Of a stretch of DNA of 64,000 nucleotides, positions 30,566 to 39,656 are shown in pieces; within the stretch, counting starts at the first letter, position 1, and each line of letters starts with the position of its first letter. The DNA lies in the NCBI GenBank assembly GCA_000818945.1, contig KN805394.1, positions 17,688 through 81,687 on the forward strand. Reading direction: 5' to 3'. The notes beneath the pieces were generated by a model, which searched no databases, was not told the origin of the DNA, and saw only the letters and a program-made list of their open reading frames with translations. Both the position numbers and the translations under genes were made by a program. Source of the DNA: Schizochytrium sp. CCTCC M209059. Its lineage: Eukaryota > Sar > Bigyra > Thraustochytrida > Thraustochytriidae.

Positions 30566-30598
30566 TGCAGTGCAGTGCAGTGCAGTGCAGTGCAGTGC
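30566..30598. repeat. (GCAGT)n pentanucleotide repeat
   Basis: About six and a half GCAGT units, 41 bases before the ATG of the YqaJ-type nuclease, so probably in its 5' UTR. Confidence 0.9.
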
Positions 30599-30638
30599 GT
30601 CAGCTTGAAGAGGCGAGGGAAAACTTCACGAGTGCACG

Positions 30639-31529
30639 ATGACAGGACTCGCAGCGGCGGCGGTAAGCTCGCACAAAGAAGATAACACAAGTAGCTCCGT
30701 TGACGACGTTGACGACTTTGACGAGCGAGACCGCGAGCTGGCGGCTGCACGAGCGCGCCTCGAAGCCGCTCGGCAGCATATGGCGGCACTCGCACAAAAT
30801 GCGAATAATTTACGTGCAGATCTACGTGCGCTCCGAGATGAGCAGCTCGATCTCGAGGACGATCTCTTTCGCGAATTGACAGGCACTGGGCTCATTCTCT
30901 CCTCCGTCGTGCAAGGCTCGACGCGCTGGAACCGGACTCGAACGGAGCGCGTCACTGCAAGTCAGTTTGGTGTCGTTTGTGGCGTGAGTCAATACGCGCG
31001 AGGGATCGATCTCTGGATGCTTCGCACGGGTCGAATCGAGAATCCTTTCCGCGGAAACGCAGATACCGAGCGCGGCAACTTGCTGGAGCCGGTGGCACTG
31101 CGCTGGTACGAGCGGGCCTACCAAGAACATGTGCAAACCACCGGATTTTGGGTTTGCCAGGAAGCCTCGTATCTGGGTGCATCCCCGGACGGTCTTGTGG
31201 GCGACGACGGCCTGCTGGAGATCAAGTGCCCGCGTCATGCGCCGCACACAAGTGTCCCATCACACTATATGGCCCAGATCCAAGGTCAGCTGCACATTAC
31301 CAAGCGAAAGTGGTGCGATTTTGTAAGTTATCACGAAAAGGAAGAGCCTGTGGTGCTCCGCGTGTACTATTCTCCATCGTACTGGGCGTGGATGCTCCCG
31401 CAATTGCGGGCGTTCTATTTCCACATTCAGACCGACGAGCCACCCCCCAAGCTCCCTCTCGAGAACTTGACGGCGCGGCAAAAGCAAGCCGATGCGCTGT
31501 GCCGCGTGGAGCCGCGTCCTCGTGAGTGA
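30639..31529 (+). CDS. YqaJ/lambda-exonuclease-type PD-(D/E)XK nuclease
   Basis: A 296-residue protein. Residues about 25-85 form a charged coiled-coil helix (ERDRELAAARARLEAARQH). From about residue 95 the YqaJ-type recombinase/exonuclease fold is clear: RTERVTASQFG, then GNLLEPVALRWYE (catalytic Glu), GASPDGLVGDDGLLEIKCP (Asp, then Glu-x-Lys) and the Gln-rich QIQGQLHI. All active-site residues of the family are present. Relatives include phage lambda exonuclease and alkaline nucleases of large DNA viruses, and stand-alone copies occur in many eukaryotes. The role could be DNA repair or recombination, or a remnant of a mobile element. The first ATG is used, and the gene is convergent with SKI2, with 81 bases between stops. 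Confidence 0.85.
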   Translation: MTGLAAAAVSSHKEDNTSSSVDDVDDFDERDRELAAARARLEAARQHMAALAQNANNLRADLRALRDEQLDLEDDLFRELTGTGLILSSVVQGSTRWNRTRTERVTASQFGVVCGVSQYARGIDLWMLRTGRIENPFRGNADTERGNLLEPVALRWYERAYQEHVQTTGFWVCQEASYLGASPDGLVGDDGLLEIKCPRHAPHTSVPSHYMAQIQGQLHITKRKWCDFVSYHEKEEPVVLRVYYSPSYWAWMLPQLRAFYFHIQTDEPPPKLPLENLTARQKQADALCRVEPRPRE

Positions 31530-31610
31530 CGGCTCCATGGAACTACCGTGCAGAGCACCGGCCTCGCTTCAGATCACAGTTTTTTAACCTCGAGTCCCCG
31601 GGGCCCAGCT

Positions 31611-34600
31611 TCAGGTCACATAGAGACTGGCTGCAAAGACAATGTCGCGCTTAATCAATCGCGAGGCCTCCTCCATCTTTGCAAACAATTCGGCATCACC
31701 AATGAGCTGCGCGATATTTCGCACTTCCCGGCAGGTCTCGTCGAGACGCGTGACGGTGCGCACAATGAAGCCTTCCTCGAGCGAGGTAAAGTTCATGAGC
31801 TGTTTGAAAGGCATGCCCTTGGCCCACTGATACACGGCCTCCATGAGCGCAAAGTTGAGTTTACGGTCATCTTGCTCATTCATCTCGACGCGATGAAAGC
31901 GCTGCAGCGAGTCGAGACGATCCGCGATGGATCGCATGCGGTCCCGCGCGTATTCGAGGTTCTCGGTGAGCACCGGCTCATCCTCGCACTTTTTCTGCAT
32001 GACGAGCGCTGAGCAAACAGCTGCGCACTCCTCGGGAAGAAGCGGCCCAAAGACGTCTGCAAAGACCATTTCGGTGAGAACAAGCTCATCGCACGTGTTG
32101 ATCTCGCACGCAACGCGACCTTTCAGCTGGACGGCGCGGTCGCCTCTGGAAATGTACCCGAGGCGTTCCAACACGAGCAAGCGTGCCTTGAAGTCAGGGA
32201 ATAGGGCAAGATTTTCGTCGCTGATGGCTTTGCGCGCGTCACGAAGCTTGAGCTCGAGTGTCGTGACCTTTTTCTGTTTGATAAAGTCATCTTGTATGTT
32301 TCCATCGGCAAGACAAGGCGAGTGTGCCATTTCCTGACCAAATCTGCACGCATCGCGCCACGCCTGCACGAATTCGACCTCGCCAAGGCGAAGCTCTTGC
32401 ACAGGGTCTATGGGAGCAGCCGCGGCCAAAAGACAGCCGGGACCTGAACCGGGACCCTCTGTGAAGACAGTGCCAGGGCCCGCTGCAGCCGCCGCGGCAT
32501 CGAGCAGTTGCACAAAGTCCGGCGCGACGAGGGTCGCAAGACTCTTTGTGTCCTTGGCGAGGCGCTTGATATCTGCGGTGTTGACGTCTACCTTGAGTGC
32601 ACTGATCCACACAAGGTTCCGTGGCTTGACATGCTCGATGTGAAGAACACGGGAACCAATGACGGCTGCTGCAGAGGAGGCGTCGCGACGCTCGTCAAGA
32701 GCAAGCACGCACATATCATTTGCGCGACCCTTGGGCGGCCGCAGAACACATGCAGCACAAAGGCCAGCCGAAGAACCCTTGCTGATGAGCACGAGACGGC
32801 CGACTGGCAGGACGTGATTTACCGGGCGGTGGCCATAGCGTCCGGAAAGCATTTCCTCGACGAGCGGACCAACACGCGATTGCATGGCGTAGGCGAGCTT
32901 TTGAAAGGTAGCCACCTCAGTGTCCTGCAACCCAAGGGTGTTGCGAAGCTCGACGAGCTTGTCCTCGCCCTTTTCGATGATGGCAGCAATGTCGCGGCCG
33001 CCAATAAGCTTTTGCGAACCAAATTCGGAAAAGCTGCGCTTGATCATGTCGGCGACGCTCAGTTCGGCGGCGCGCAAAAGACGAAGGATCATGGCGTACG
33101 TGAGTCTGAACTGGCTCGTGAGGCGCGAGGCCGTTCCGGTCATCATGCGGGACAAGACATCTATCGCCTGGAGCTCGCGGCCGGCGCCAAAGATGATTAC
33201 GGTACCAACAGCATCGAGCCCACGGCGGCCGGCTCGCCCGGCCATTTGCGTGTACTCGCCAGGCGTGAGGTCCCGGAACTGGACGCCGTCGTGTTTGCGC
33301 GTACCGGCGAAAACGACGCAACGTGCGGGCATGTTGACGCCGATGGCGAAGGTCTCTGTGGCGAATAGGACCTTGACAAGACCTTGGGAAAAGAGAATCT
33401 CAACAACCTCCTTGAGGATGGGCAGCAGCCCACCATGATGCACGCCAATACCGCGGGTGACGAGATCTTTGACGCGCAGCACTTGAGGCAGCTCTCGGTC
33501 CGAGCCCTGAAGACGAGCGAGGGCCTGGCGGAAGACAACGTGAATGCGACCTCGCTCCGCTGCGGTGGTAAGGTTCAGGCTTTGCATGTTGGCGGCGCGC
33601 TCATCGCACATTCTTTTGCTGAATGCGAATACCACAACGGGAAGCAGTTCTTTTTCCTCGAGGTCTTTGACGAGGTAGAGCCAATTTTGGCGATCTGTAG
33701 AGGGGTTGAATCCCTTGCGCTTGGGCGCCGACTGTTCGTTCTGCTTTTGCTGTTTCTTGCTAGCTGGGTTGGCCCCGGTGCCGCGATTCTTCTTGTTGGT
33801 TTCATCTTCGTCGACCTGCTTGAGAGCCGCTTTGGCTTTGAGGTAGCCATCTTTGAGAAAGCGCTTTTTGGCGTCGAGGACTTTGAAGAGATGCTCGTCT
33901 TTCTTTCCTGGGGCCCAGATCCAGTGTTCGAGCGGAATGGGTCGCTTCTCGGTGAAGACAACGTAGACTTTTTGCTGCTTAATGCGACCAATCCACCCAG
34001 CAAACTCGACAGAGTTGGGCGAAGTGGCGCTAAGAAAGACTAGAGTGACGCTCGGGTCGAGCATGATGAGGGTTTCTTCCCAGACGACGCCCCGGTCTGG
34101 GTCGCAAATGTAGTGGATCTCATCAAAGACGACTGTCTCGATCTCGCTGACCAGGTCGGCGGATCGGTACAGCATGGACCGTAAAATTTCGGTCGTCACA
34201 ACGAGACACGATGCCGTTCCGTTAATTGTGACATCGCCCGTGATGAGGCCCACGTTCTCCGCGCCAAAGCGCTTGGAGAAGTCTCTGAACTTTTGGTTGG
34301 AGAGCGCTTTGATTGGGCTCGTATAGATGCACTTTGTCCGGTTACGCAACGCCAGCGCGATGGCGTAGTCGCAGCACACCGTCTTGCCAGCAGACGTATG
34401 GGCAGCCACAAAGACAGACTCGCGTCGCTCAATGTGCATGATGGCTTCCTTTTGAAACTGGTCTAGCTCAAAGGGAAACCGCAGCGCGGGATTTGGAATG
34501 ACTGCATCAAAAGCGCTCGTGTCCATGGGCCTTGTCTCAACCCATTCTTCCGTCTTTGCCGTGAGTTCAGCGGCGCGCCGACGAAGAAAACGTGGGCCGG

Positions 34601-35741
34601 CTGCAAAGAGATCTTTGGTCGCTAGTCGCGCCGTCTCACGCGTGAGGTCCTCGAGCTCGGTCTCGAGCGCTTTGATATCTTCCTCCTTGGCCTCCATGTC
34701 GAGAGCACTTGTCCGCGCGCTTGTTGCGCCGTCGTTCTCGTCGAGGTCTCCCCAGGCATCTTGGTGATCCACCTCATTGGCACCCGCCGTCTCCGTCTCG
34801 TCATCCCCATCGCCAGCGCTTTCGCCGCGATCATCATCGTTATCATCGGCATTGTCGTCATCGTCGTCGTCATCATCATCGTCGTCGTCAAATTCTTCTT
34901 CATCGGAATCGATGAGCAAAGCGTCCGCAGTCAAGAGAAGACGGCGGCGGCGCTCCTCGGAAAGAGCTTGACGCGCCTGTACGCTCTCAATGCCTTGCAT
35001 GCGGATTGCCTCGCCACTTGGCAACTCACTGGTCGCCTCTTCAAGCGAGGGCGTGGCGAGATTCGCAGCATGTGGTTCTGGCGTTACTTCGTCGAGGGCC
35101 AGTAGTGAGCTAGCGCAGTCCTCGAGACCCGGCGGAACGCGTAGCAGGTCAGCGGTGGCGTCGAAGAGCGGTCGCAAGCTTTGCGAAATGGACTCATGCG
35201 AATAGTAAACTGCGTTGCGCGCTTTGGAGCCTTCGGGGGCTGTGCCGTTCATGGAGCGTCCTGATCGACCTCGTCCAATGAGTCGAACCCAATTTTCTAC
35301 GAGTGGAGCATCAAGCGATGGTGGCTCGAGCGGGTTGTCCACGCAGACATCGACTACGCACTCGTCGTCGGCATCAACGCCTGTTGGCAGGACGAGACTT
35401 GAGGCAAATCGATGGTCGGCAGCTTGTGCTGATTCGGACGCCATGTGAACGGCGATGAGTCTCCTGTTGATAGCCTCGTCATCGTCCTCGAGGCTTTGCG
35501 CGAGGAGTTCGTCGAGATCGGTGTCGTCTACGTCCAGCGGACTGCTCAGCGGGAGGCCCGCAAGTTGCTCGAGTCGCTGCGCGGCGTTGTACGTGTCATT
35601 GGCCTCTCGTTTCACCACCTCGAAGTCGCCTTCGCGACTCCGCAGGTGCACGGCAAACGGTACAGGCGCAGCATCGTCTGTCTTTCGCGCCGCGCCATCG
35701 GTGTCGACGGCCGCGGGCACGCGTACGCGAAGGTCCTCCAT
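31611..35741 (-). CDS. SKI2: Ski2-type DExH RNA helicase of the cytosolic exosome
   Basis: A 1,376-residue superfamily-2 RNA helicase. The N-terminus has short Ski2-like motifs (VPPGLEDCASSLL, then PMDTSAFD) and a poly-Asp stretch near residue 290. The helicase core begins FELDQFQKEAI, with Walker A AHTSAGKT near 450, TSPIKALSNQKF, DEIH in VVFDEIHYICDPDRG near 538, SAT (LSATSPN) and, in domain 2, ARCVVFAGTRKHDG and QMAGRAGRRG. The arch insert and the DSHCT C-terminal domain (TSLEEGFIVRTVTRLDETCREV) complete it. Ski2 unwinds mRNA for 3'-5' decay by the cytoplasmic exosome together with Ski3 and Ski8. Mtr4 is a close paralogue; the N-terminal motifs and the long arch favour Ski2. Single exon, ATG at 35741. 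Confidence 0.9.
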   Translation of the reverse strand: MEDLRVRVPAAVDTDGAARKTDDAAPVPFAVHLRSREGDFEVVKREANDTYNAAQRLEQLAGLPLSSPLDVDDTDLDELLAQSLEDDDEAINRRLIAVHMASESAQAADHRFASSLVLPTGVDADDECVVDVCVDNPLEPPSLDAPLVENWVRLIGRGRSGRSMNGTAPEGSKARNAVYYSHESISQSLRPLFDATADLLRVPPGLEDCASSLLALDEVTPEPHAANLATPSLEEATSELPSGEAIRMQGIESVQARQALSEERRRRLLLTADALLIDSDEEEFDDDDDDDDDDDDNADDNDDDRGESAGDGDDETETAGANEVDHQDAWGDLDENDGATSARTSALDMEAKEEDIKALETELEDLTRETARLATKDLFAAGPRFLRRRAAELTAKTEEWVETRPMDTSAFDAVIPNPALRFPFELDQFQKEAIMHIERRESVFVAAHTSAGKTVCCDYAIALALRNRTKCIYTSPIKALSNQKFRDFSKRFGAENVGLITGDVTINGTASCLVVTTEILRSMLYRSADLVSEIETVVFDEIHYICDPDRGVVWEETLIMLDPSVTLVFLSATSPNSVEFAGWIGRIKQQKVYVVFTEKRPIPLEHWIWAPGKKDEHLFKVLDAKKRFLKDGYLKAKAALKQVDEDETNKKNRGTGANPASKKQQKQNEQSAPKRKGFNPSTDRQNWLYLVKDLEEKELLPVVVFAFSKRMCDERAANMQSLNLTTAAERGRIHVVFRQALARLQGSDRELPQVLRVKDLVTRGIGVHHGGLLPILKEVVEILFSQGLVKVLFATETFAIGVNMPARCVVFAGTRKHDGVQFRDLTPGEYTQMAGRAGRRGLDAVGTVIIFGAGRELQAIDVLSRMMTGTASRLTSQFRLTYAMILRLLRAAELSVADMIKRSFSEFGSQKLIGGRDIAAIIEKGEDKLVELRNTLGLQDTEVATFQKLAYAMQSRVGPLVEEMLSGRYGHRPVNHVLPVGRLVLISKGSSAGLCAACVLRPPKGRANDMCVLALDERRDASSAAAVIGSRVLHIEHVKPRNLVWISALKVDVNTADIKRLAKDTKSLATLVAPDFVQLLDAAAAAAGPGTVFTEGPGSGPGCLLAAAAPIDPVQELRLGEVEFVQAWRDACRFGQEMAHSPCLADGNIQDDFIKQKKVTTLELKLRDARKAISDENLALFPDFKARLLVLERLGYISRGDRAVQLKGRVACEINTCDELVLTEMVFADVFGPLLPEECAAVCSALVMQKKCEDEPVLTENLEYARDRMRSIADRLDSLQRFHRVEMNEQDDRKLNFALMEAVYQWAKGMPFKQLMNFTSLEEGFIVRTVTRLDETCREVRNIAQLIGDAELFAKMEEASRLIKRDIVFAASLYVT

Positions 35742-35831
35742 TCTCTGCTCAAGATAAGAAAATAGATACTACTGGGCCCGGGCGATGATGATGCCACTTT
35801 TTTTTTTTCTTCTTCTTTCTTTATTTGGGGG

Positions 35832-35840
35832 TATATAAAG
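35832..35840. promoter_or_regulatory. TATA box
   Basis: TATATAAAG is a near-perfect TATA box, about 95 bases upstream of the SKI2 ATG when read on the minus strand (TTTATATA) and directed rightwards on the plus strand. It could serve SKI2 or a rightward non-coding transcript through the tandem array. Confidence 0.45.
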
Positions 35841-35922
35841 GTGCGGAGTCTAAGGCCGCAGCGTCACTGGCGAATCGGCGAATCGCAGATCTCTTTCTCC
35901 TTTCTCTAAGTGCTTATGCATT

Positions 35923-36100
35923 CGCCAGCTACTAGCATTTTCTCATTGCTAGTATTCACTCGCTGATAGTAATTCGCTTGTTGACAGTAGTAACTCCTTG
36001 CTAGTATTTGCTCATTAATAGCAATCGCTCGTTGCCAGCAATCATTCGTTGCTAGAATTTTCTCGTTGCTAGCATTTTCTACTGAATGATAATCGCTTGT
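35923..36100. repeat. 17-bp imperfect tandem repeat array
   Basis: About ten degenerate units of 17 (occasionally 18) bases with a consensus close to CGTTGCTAGCATTTTCT. A unit of 17 is not a multiple of 3, and the reading frames in the array rotate, so it is unlikely to be coding although a 74-codon minus-strand frame crosses it. It lies about 180-360 bases upstream of the SKI2 start. Confidence 0.75.
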
Positions 36101-36430
36101 TTGCATGTCTTTTCGGTTGCACTTCGTCATTCGTACGATAAGCTGCGATGCAACGCATATTGGCGAAAACTTCGGAGTGGCTCAGATCAAGCAGCCAAGA
36201 TCATGAACGGTGCATGCTGACAATCTTTGGGATCGTTTGTCTGCCTGCGAAGATTGTCTATACCAAGTTTCCAAGCTCATAAGCATGCCGTCCGCCAGGA
36301 TAGCATTTGGGTTTGACGTTGACGATTTCCCCATCAAGAGTTCTGGTCTGCGGGGTACGAAGACGTTATGTACAAATCGTTGCAAAGAGGCAGGCAAGCA
36401 AGGTCATAGATGCAAGGTCATAGATGCAAG

Positions 36431-37550
36431 TTGACGCGTGGGGTATTGACTGCGAGTTGAGACGAAGGCTCGCTCGCTCGCTCGCCCGACTCGCGCCTTC
36501 TCTTTTTGCGCCTTCGTATGTCGCGACGAGCATCTTGAAAGTCGCGACGCGAGCGCGACCTGCAGCGCGCGAAGTCAGCTGCAGCCGCAGTAGCTGCGGC
36601 CTGGCCGAGAAGAGGAAGACCAAAGCAGGTGGGCAGATAGATCTTCACCCCGCCATCAGAGACACCCGAGATGTCTCACTGTGACGGGGGCGGAACTTGC
36701 AGCAGCTGCAGCTAGCTATAGCTCGCTAGCTCGCTATAGCTCGCTAGCTAGCCAGAGTCTGCAGCCCTGCGCATCGGCCTTCCCTGCGAGTCCTCCGTCG
36801 ACCAGCGCATGCGCCGAGCGAGCCGTCGAGCAAGCCCCGACTCCGGTCCTCGCGGCGCCCGCAAGATCTCTTCCCCGCCGAAGCGAGCGAGCGAAAGAGA
36901 TATGACTCGATCACAATCTATCCATCCATCTGTCGAACTCTGTCGCTCGCCCGCCCGCTCGCTCGCCCGCTCGCTGCTTCCTCTTCGCGCCGCGGCGCCG
37001 GGCTCCTTCCGCCGCGCGCGGACACGCGCCCGCCGCTCGATTGGCCGCGGCGCCGGCGAGTTTCGCGCGGGCGGGGCGTGTGGCGCGGCCACGCGCCCCT
37101 CGGTCGCCGCTTCCCGCTTTTCGACTTTCCGTGTCTTCGCCGTCATCGTCGCGCCATCGATCCGTCCGTTTGTCGAGGCCGCGCCGCTCGCAGCCTCGAC
37201 GAGGACCGCGCGTCGCCCCCGAGGGCCTTCCAGGCTGCCGCGTCTCCGCGGCCTGGATAGGTTGGTGGATGGATGGATGGATGTCTCCGTCCATACCTTC
37301 GAGCGGGTCCTCGACCTTTCCGTCGAGCCGTCGCGGACCTTCGCGCGACTTCGCCTCGACCTCGGAGCGCCTCGCCTCGGCCTCGGGCTCTGCAGCAGCC
37401 ACGGCAGGCGCGTCGTCGTCTCCGCGCGCCCCGTGCTGCTGTGCGTCCGAGCGCGCGACTCGAGCGCACGGCCGCACGCGATGGACGAGGACGAGGACGA
37501 GTGAGTGGTGGTCACAGCGGCATGACTCGACTCGACTCGACTCGACTCGA

Positions 37551-37581
<31 letters not shown>

Positions 37582-39046
37582 GCGGAATCTTGGCTGCCTC
37601 CGGCCCCGCGGCGTCCTGCGGCCGCGGCCGTGGGTAGTAGCTAGGCGGCGGCAGAGGCTTGGCGCGGCTTGGCTCGGCGCGGCTGGCTCAAAAGGCCACG
37701 GCTTGTGCACAGCTAACTTACTTACAGACAGACAGACAGACCTTGGTCGATGAAATCGAGCCCCGACCAAGCAACCCGAAACCGCGATGACGTTCGTCGC
37801 GGTAATGAATGAATGCACGTGTACGTACTCGCTCGAGCGACCGATTTATTGGCCGATCGCTCGATCGCGCGCTCGGCCACGCGAGTGATCCCCATCGTCG
37901 AGGTCCGGGTTCGCGCTGTTTCTTGCTTTCGTGGTTTCTGGCTCTCCTTCATTCTTTCGTCCAATCACCGTTCATCCTTGCTTTCCTTCTTTCCCAAGGA
38001 GGGTGTGCACGAGGTGTGCGCGGCGCGTGCCGCGCGGGCCGCGCCGTCTTTCTTCCTCTCCGTCTTTTCTCCACTTGCGCGCCCCGCCTCCAAGTGGGTT
38101 ATACCCCGCTCCACCGTCAAACATCGCCGCCAACTACTGTGGCGGGCGCCGCTTTTTTGGCTCTCTGCTCGGCCCGCTACGGCCCGCTGCGGCGCGGCAC
38201 GGCTCGCGTCGCGACGCGACGCACGCGCGGCCCGTGGACCCGGGCTGGGCCCGCGGACCCGGGCAGGGCCCGCTCGCGCAGAGAGGCGCGGCGAGGGAGG
38301 GAAGGAGAGCGGGGGGGAAGAAAGAAAGAAAGAAAGAAAGAAGAAAGGTGGCCACGCGCCACTCGCCTTGCCATCCCAAAAGCTCCGCGTGTCCACTGCC
38401 CCGGCACGTGCCCCTCTACGGACCCCCCTTGTCCCCGCAGCGGACCGTGGCCTACTCTGGCACCACTGAGACCTACGATGTCCAGTCTGTGTGCGGTTTG
38501 AAGGGAGGCTTGCGTGGGGCGGGGTCCAGAGGGGAGAGTGGCTATGCGGGAGAAAAAGCCAAGGTGCCGAGAGGGGAAATGCGGCCAGAGGCGGGAGAGG
38601 CAGAGGGGGGAGGCGATCCTTGGGAAGGGGCAGCATGAAGCAAACAAAACTGCAATCAAACCATCAATCAATCGATCGATCGAACGACTGTCGAGCTACC
38701 TCACACTCTTCGACTACGAGCTCCACGCCACGTACGTTGCCGCCTGTGCATGCGAGGACGCCCTGCGCCAGCTCTCCGCGCCTGCTCTTGCACCGTTGTC
38801 TGCGTTTGCTTTGCCTCTCGAACGAGCGGAGTGAAGGGAGACTTGCGCTCAGCATCGCGGACACGACGGTGCTGAATAACGAAAGGGGGAGGCCTCGTGC
38901 CGTATGGCGCACGCACGTTGGTGCGCGGCGTTTGTTGACGCAGACAGCCAGCCAGCCAGCCAAGCAAACATACAGACAGACTGACTTGTTGTGTTGTTGT
39001 TGATGATCGCACGCAGTTCTTCGCTTCTAAGTCTACAGACGGAAAC
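36431..39046. other. Gene-poor, GC-rich low-complexity region
   Basis: About 2.6 kb with long but compositionally biased open frames on both strands (Arg/Ser/Ala-rich). None has a recognisable domain. Visible repeats are GCTAGC/TATAGCTCGCTAG palindromes at about 36710-36755, (GGAT)n at 37264-37283, (ACTCG)n passing into (ACGCG)n at 37524-37580, (GAAA)n at 38318-38346, CCAGCCAG repeats at 38946-38962 and CAGA repeats at about 38971-38981. I support no gene here. Confidence 0.6.
37524..37580. repeat. (ACTCG)n to (ACGCG)n pentanucleotide tract
   Basis: About five ACTCG units change to about six ACGCG units by a single T to G transition point in the array, a nice example of a compound microsatellite. 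It lies in a gene-poor stretch. Confidence 0.9.
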
Positions 39047-39286
39047 ATGTCGACCTCCAGCCGCAAGTCTCTCGACAAGCACGTGTGCTTGAAGCGCGGC
39101 GAGAGCAAGGCGGAGATGCGCGCCCAGGAAAAGTCCGAAAAGGAAAAGATTGCGCCCTTCTCCTTCGAAGAGTCCCCGAAGCCTCTCAAGAAGTCGCTCA
39201 ACCTCGTCCCGAACTCGAGCAGGGTAGAGATCAACAAGAAGGGCTCTACCATCGCGCCCTTTAACTACGACGACGATGACGAGTAG
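39047..39286 (+). CDS. Small acidic-tailed protein with repeated IAPF motif
   Basis: A 79-residue protein I do not recognise. It is Lys/Glu-rich and probably disordered, with two related modules: KIAPFSFEES (about residues 35-44) and TIAPFNYDDDDE at the C-terminus. The shared IAPF[S/N][F/Y] motif followed by acids suggests a repeated short binding motif. Evidence for a real gene: ATG in context AACATGT, GC-ending codons throughout, and a CAGA/CCAGC microsatellite about 70-100 bases upstream like that seen before other genes here. The frame is open upstream through TTCTTCGCTTCTAAG, so a spliced 5' extension is possible. Confidence 0.55.
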   Translation: MSTSSRKSLDKHVCLKRGESKAEMRAQEKSEKEKIAPFSFEESPKPLKKSLNLVPNSSRVEINKKGSTIAPFNYDDDDE

Positions 39287-39656
39287 GCCAGCACAGCATT
39301 TGGTTCTCTAATCACTCGCCGCCTCTCTCCTCTTCCTGCGCTCACCCTGCCGTTCGCATGCCCTTGGTTGGGCTTTGCAAGGTGATGCGCGTTTGCACTG
39401 CGCTGCCGCGCTGTGCAGGCTGCCGCAAAGGGTGGCAATTCCACGTATCATAAATTTTATTGATTTTTGACTATTTTCAAAAACAAAAAAAACTTTTCTT
39501 ATTTGGTGCAAAAGGGGGACTCCTCCATTCATTTCTCGTGAGAACTCAACCTAGGAGGAGTTGAGACCTGGTTGTCCGCTGATGGTGGACATTATTCTGC
39601 TTTTCTGCATTGATATTGACTTTGAATTTCTTTTGTTCGTTTTACTTTTTTGACAT

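Larger units (their letters stand above)
35742..36430. promoter_or_regulatory. AT-richer region upstream of SKI2
   Basis: This is the leader/promoter side of SKI2. It holds a pyrimidine tract (T10 and CTTCTTCTTT) at about 35799-35824, a TATA box at 35832-35840 and a 17-bp tandem array at 35923-36100. From 36100 to 36430 I see only short overlapping reading frames and no gene. Confidence 0.55.

Noticed and set aside
32508..34043. Plus-strand frames of 172-286 codons
   Set aside because: Shadows of SKI2 on the other strand; no domain of their own.
35923..36100. CRISPR-like array
   Set aside because: The repeats are directly adjacent and degenerate with no spacers, and the genome is eukaryotic.
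36748..37818. Long open frames on both strands (up to 356 codons)
   Set aside because: They overlap each other, are Arg/Ser/Ala-rich and are driven by GC content and pentanucleotide repeats. No domain or codon pattern supports them.
37809..38501. Overlapping plus-strand frames of 218-235 codons
   Set aside because: Three frames are open at once, as expected for GC-rich non-coding DNA.
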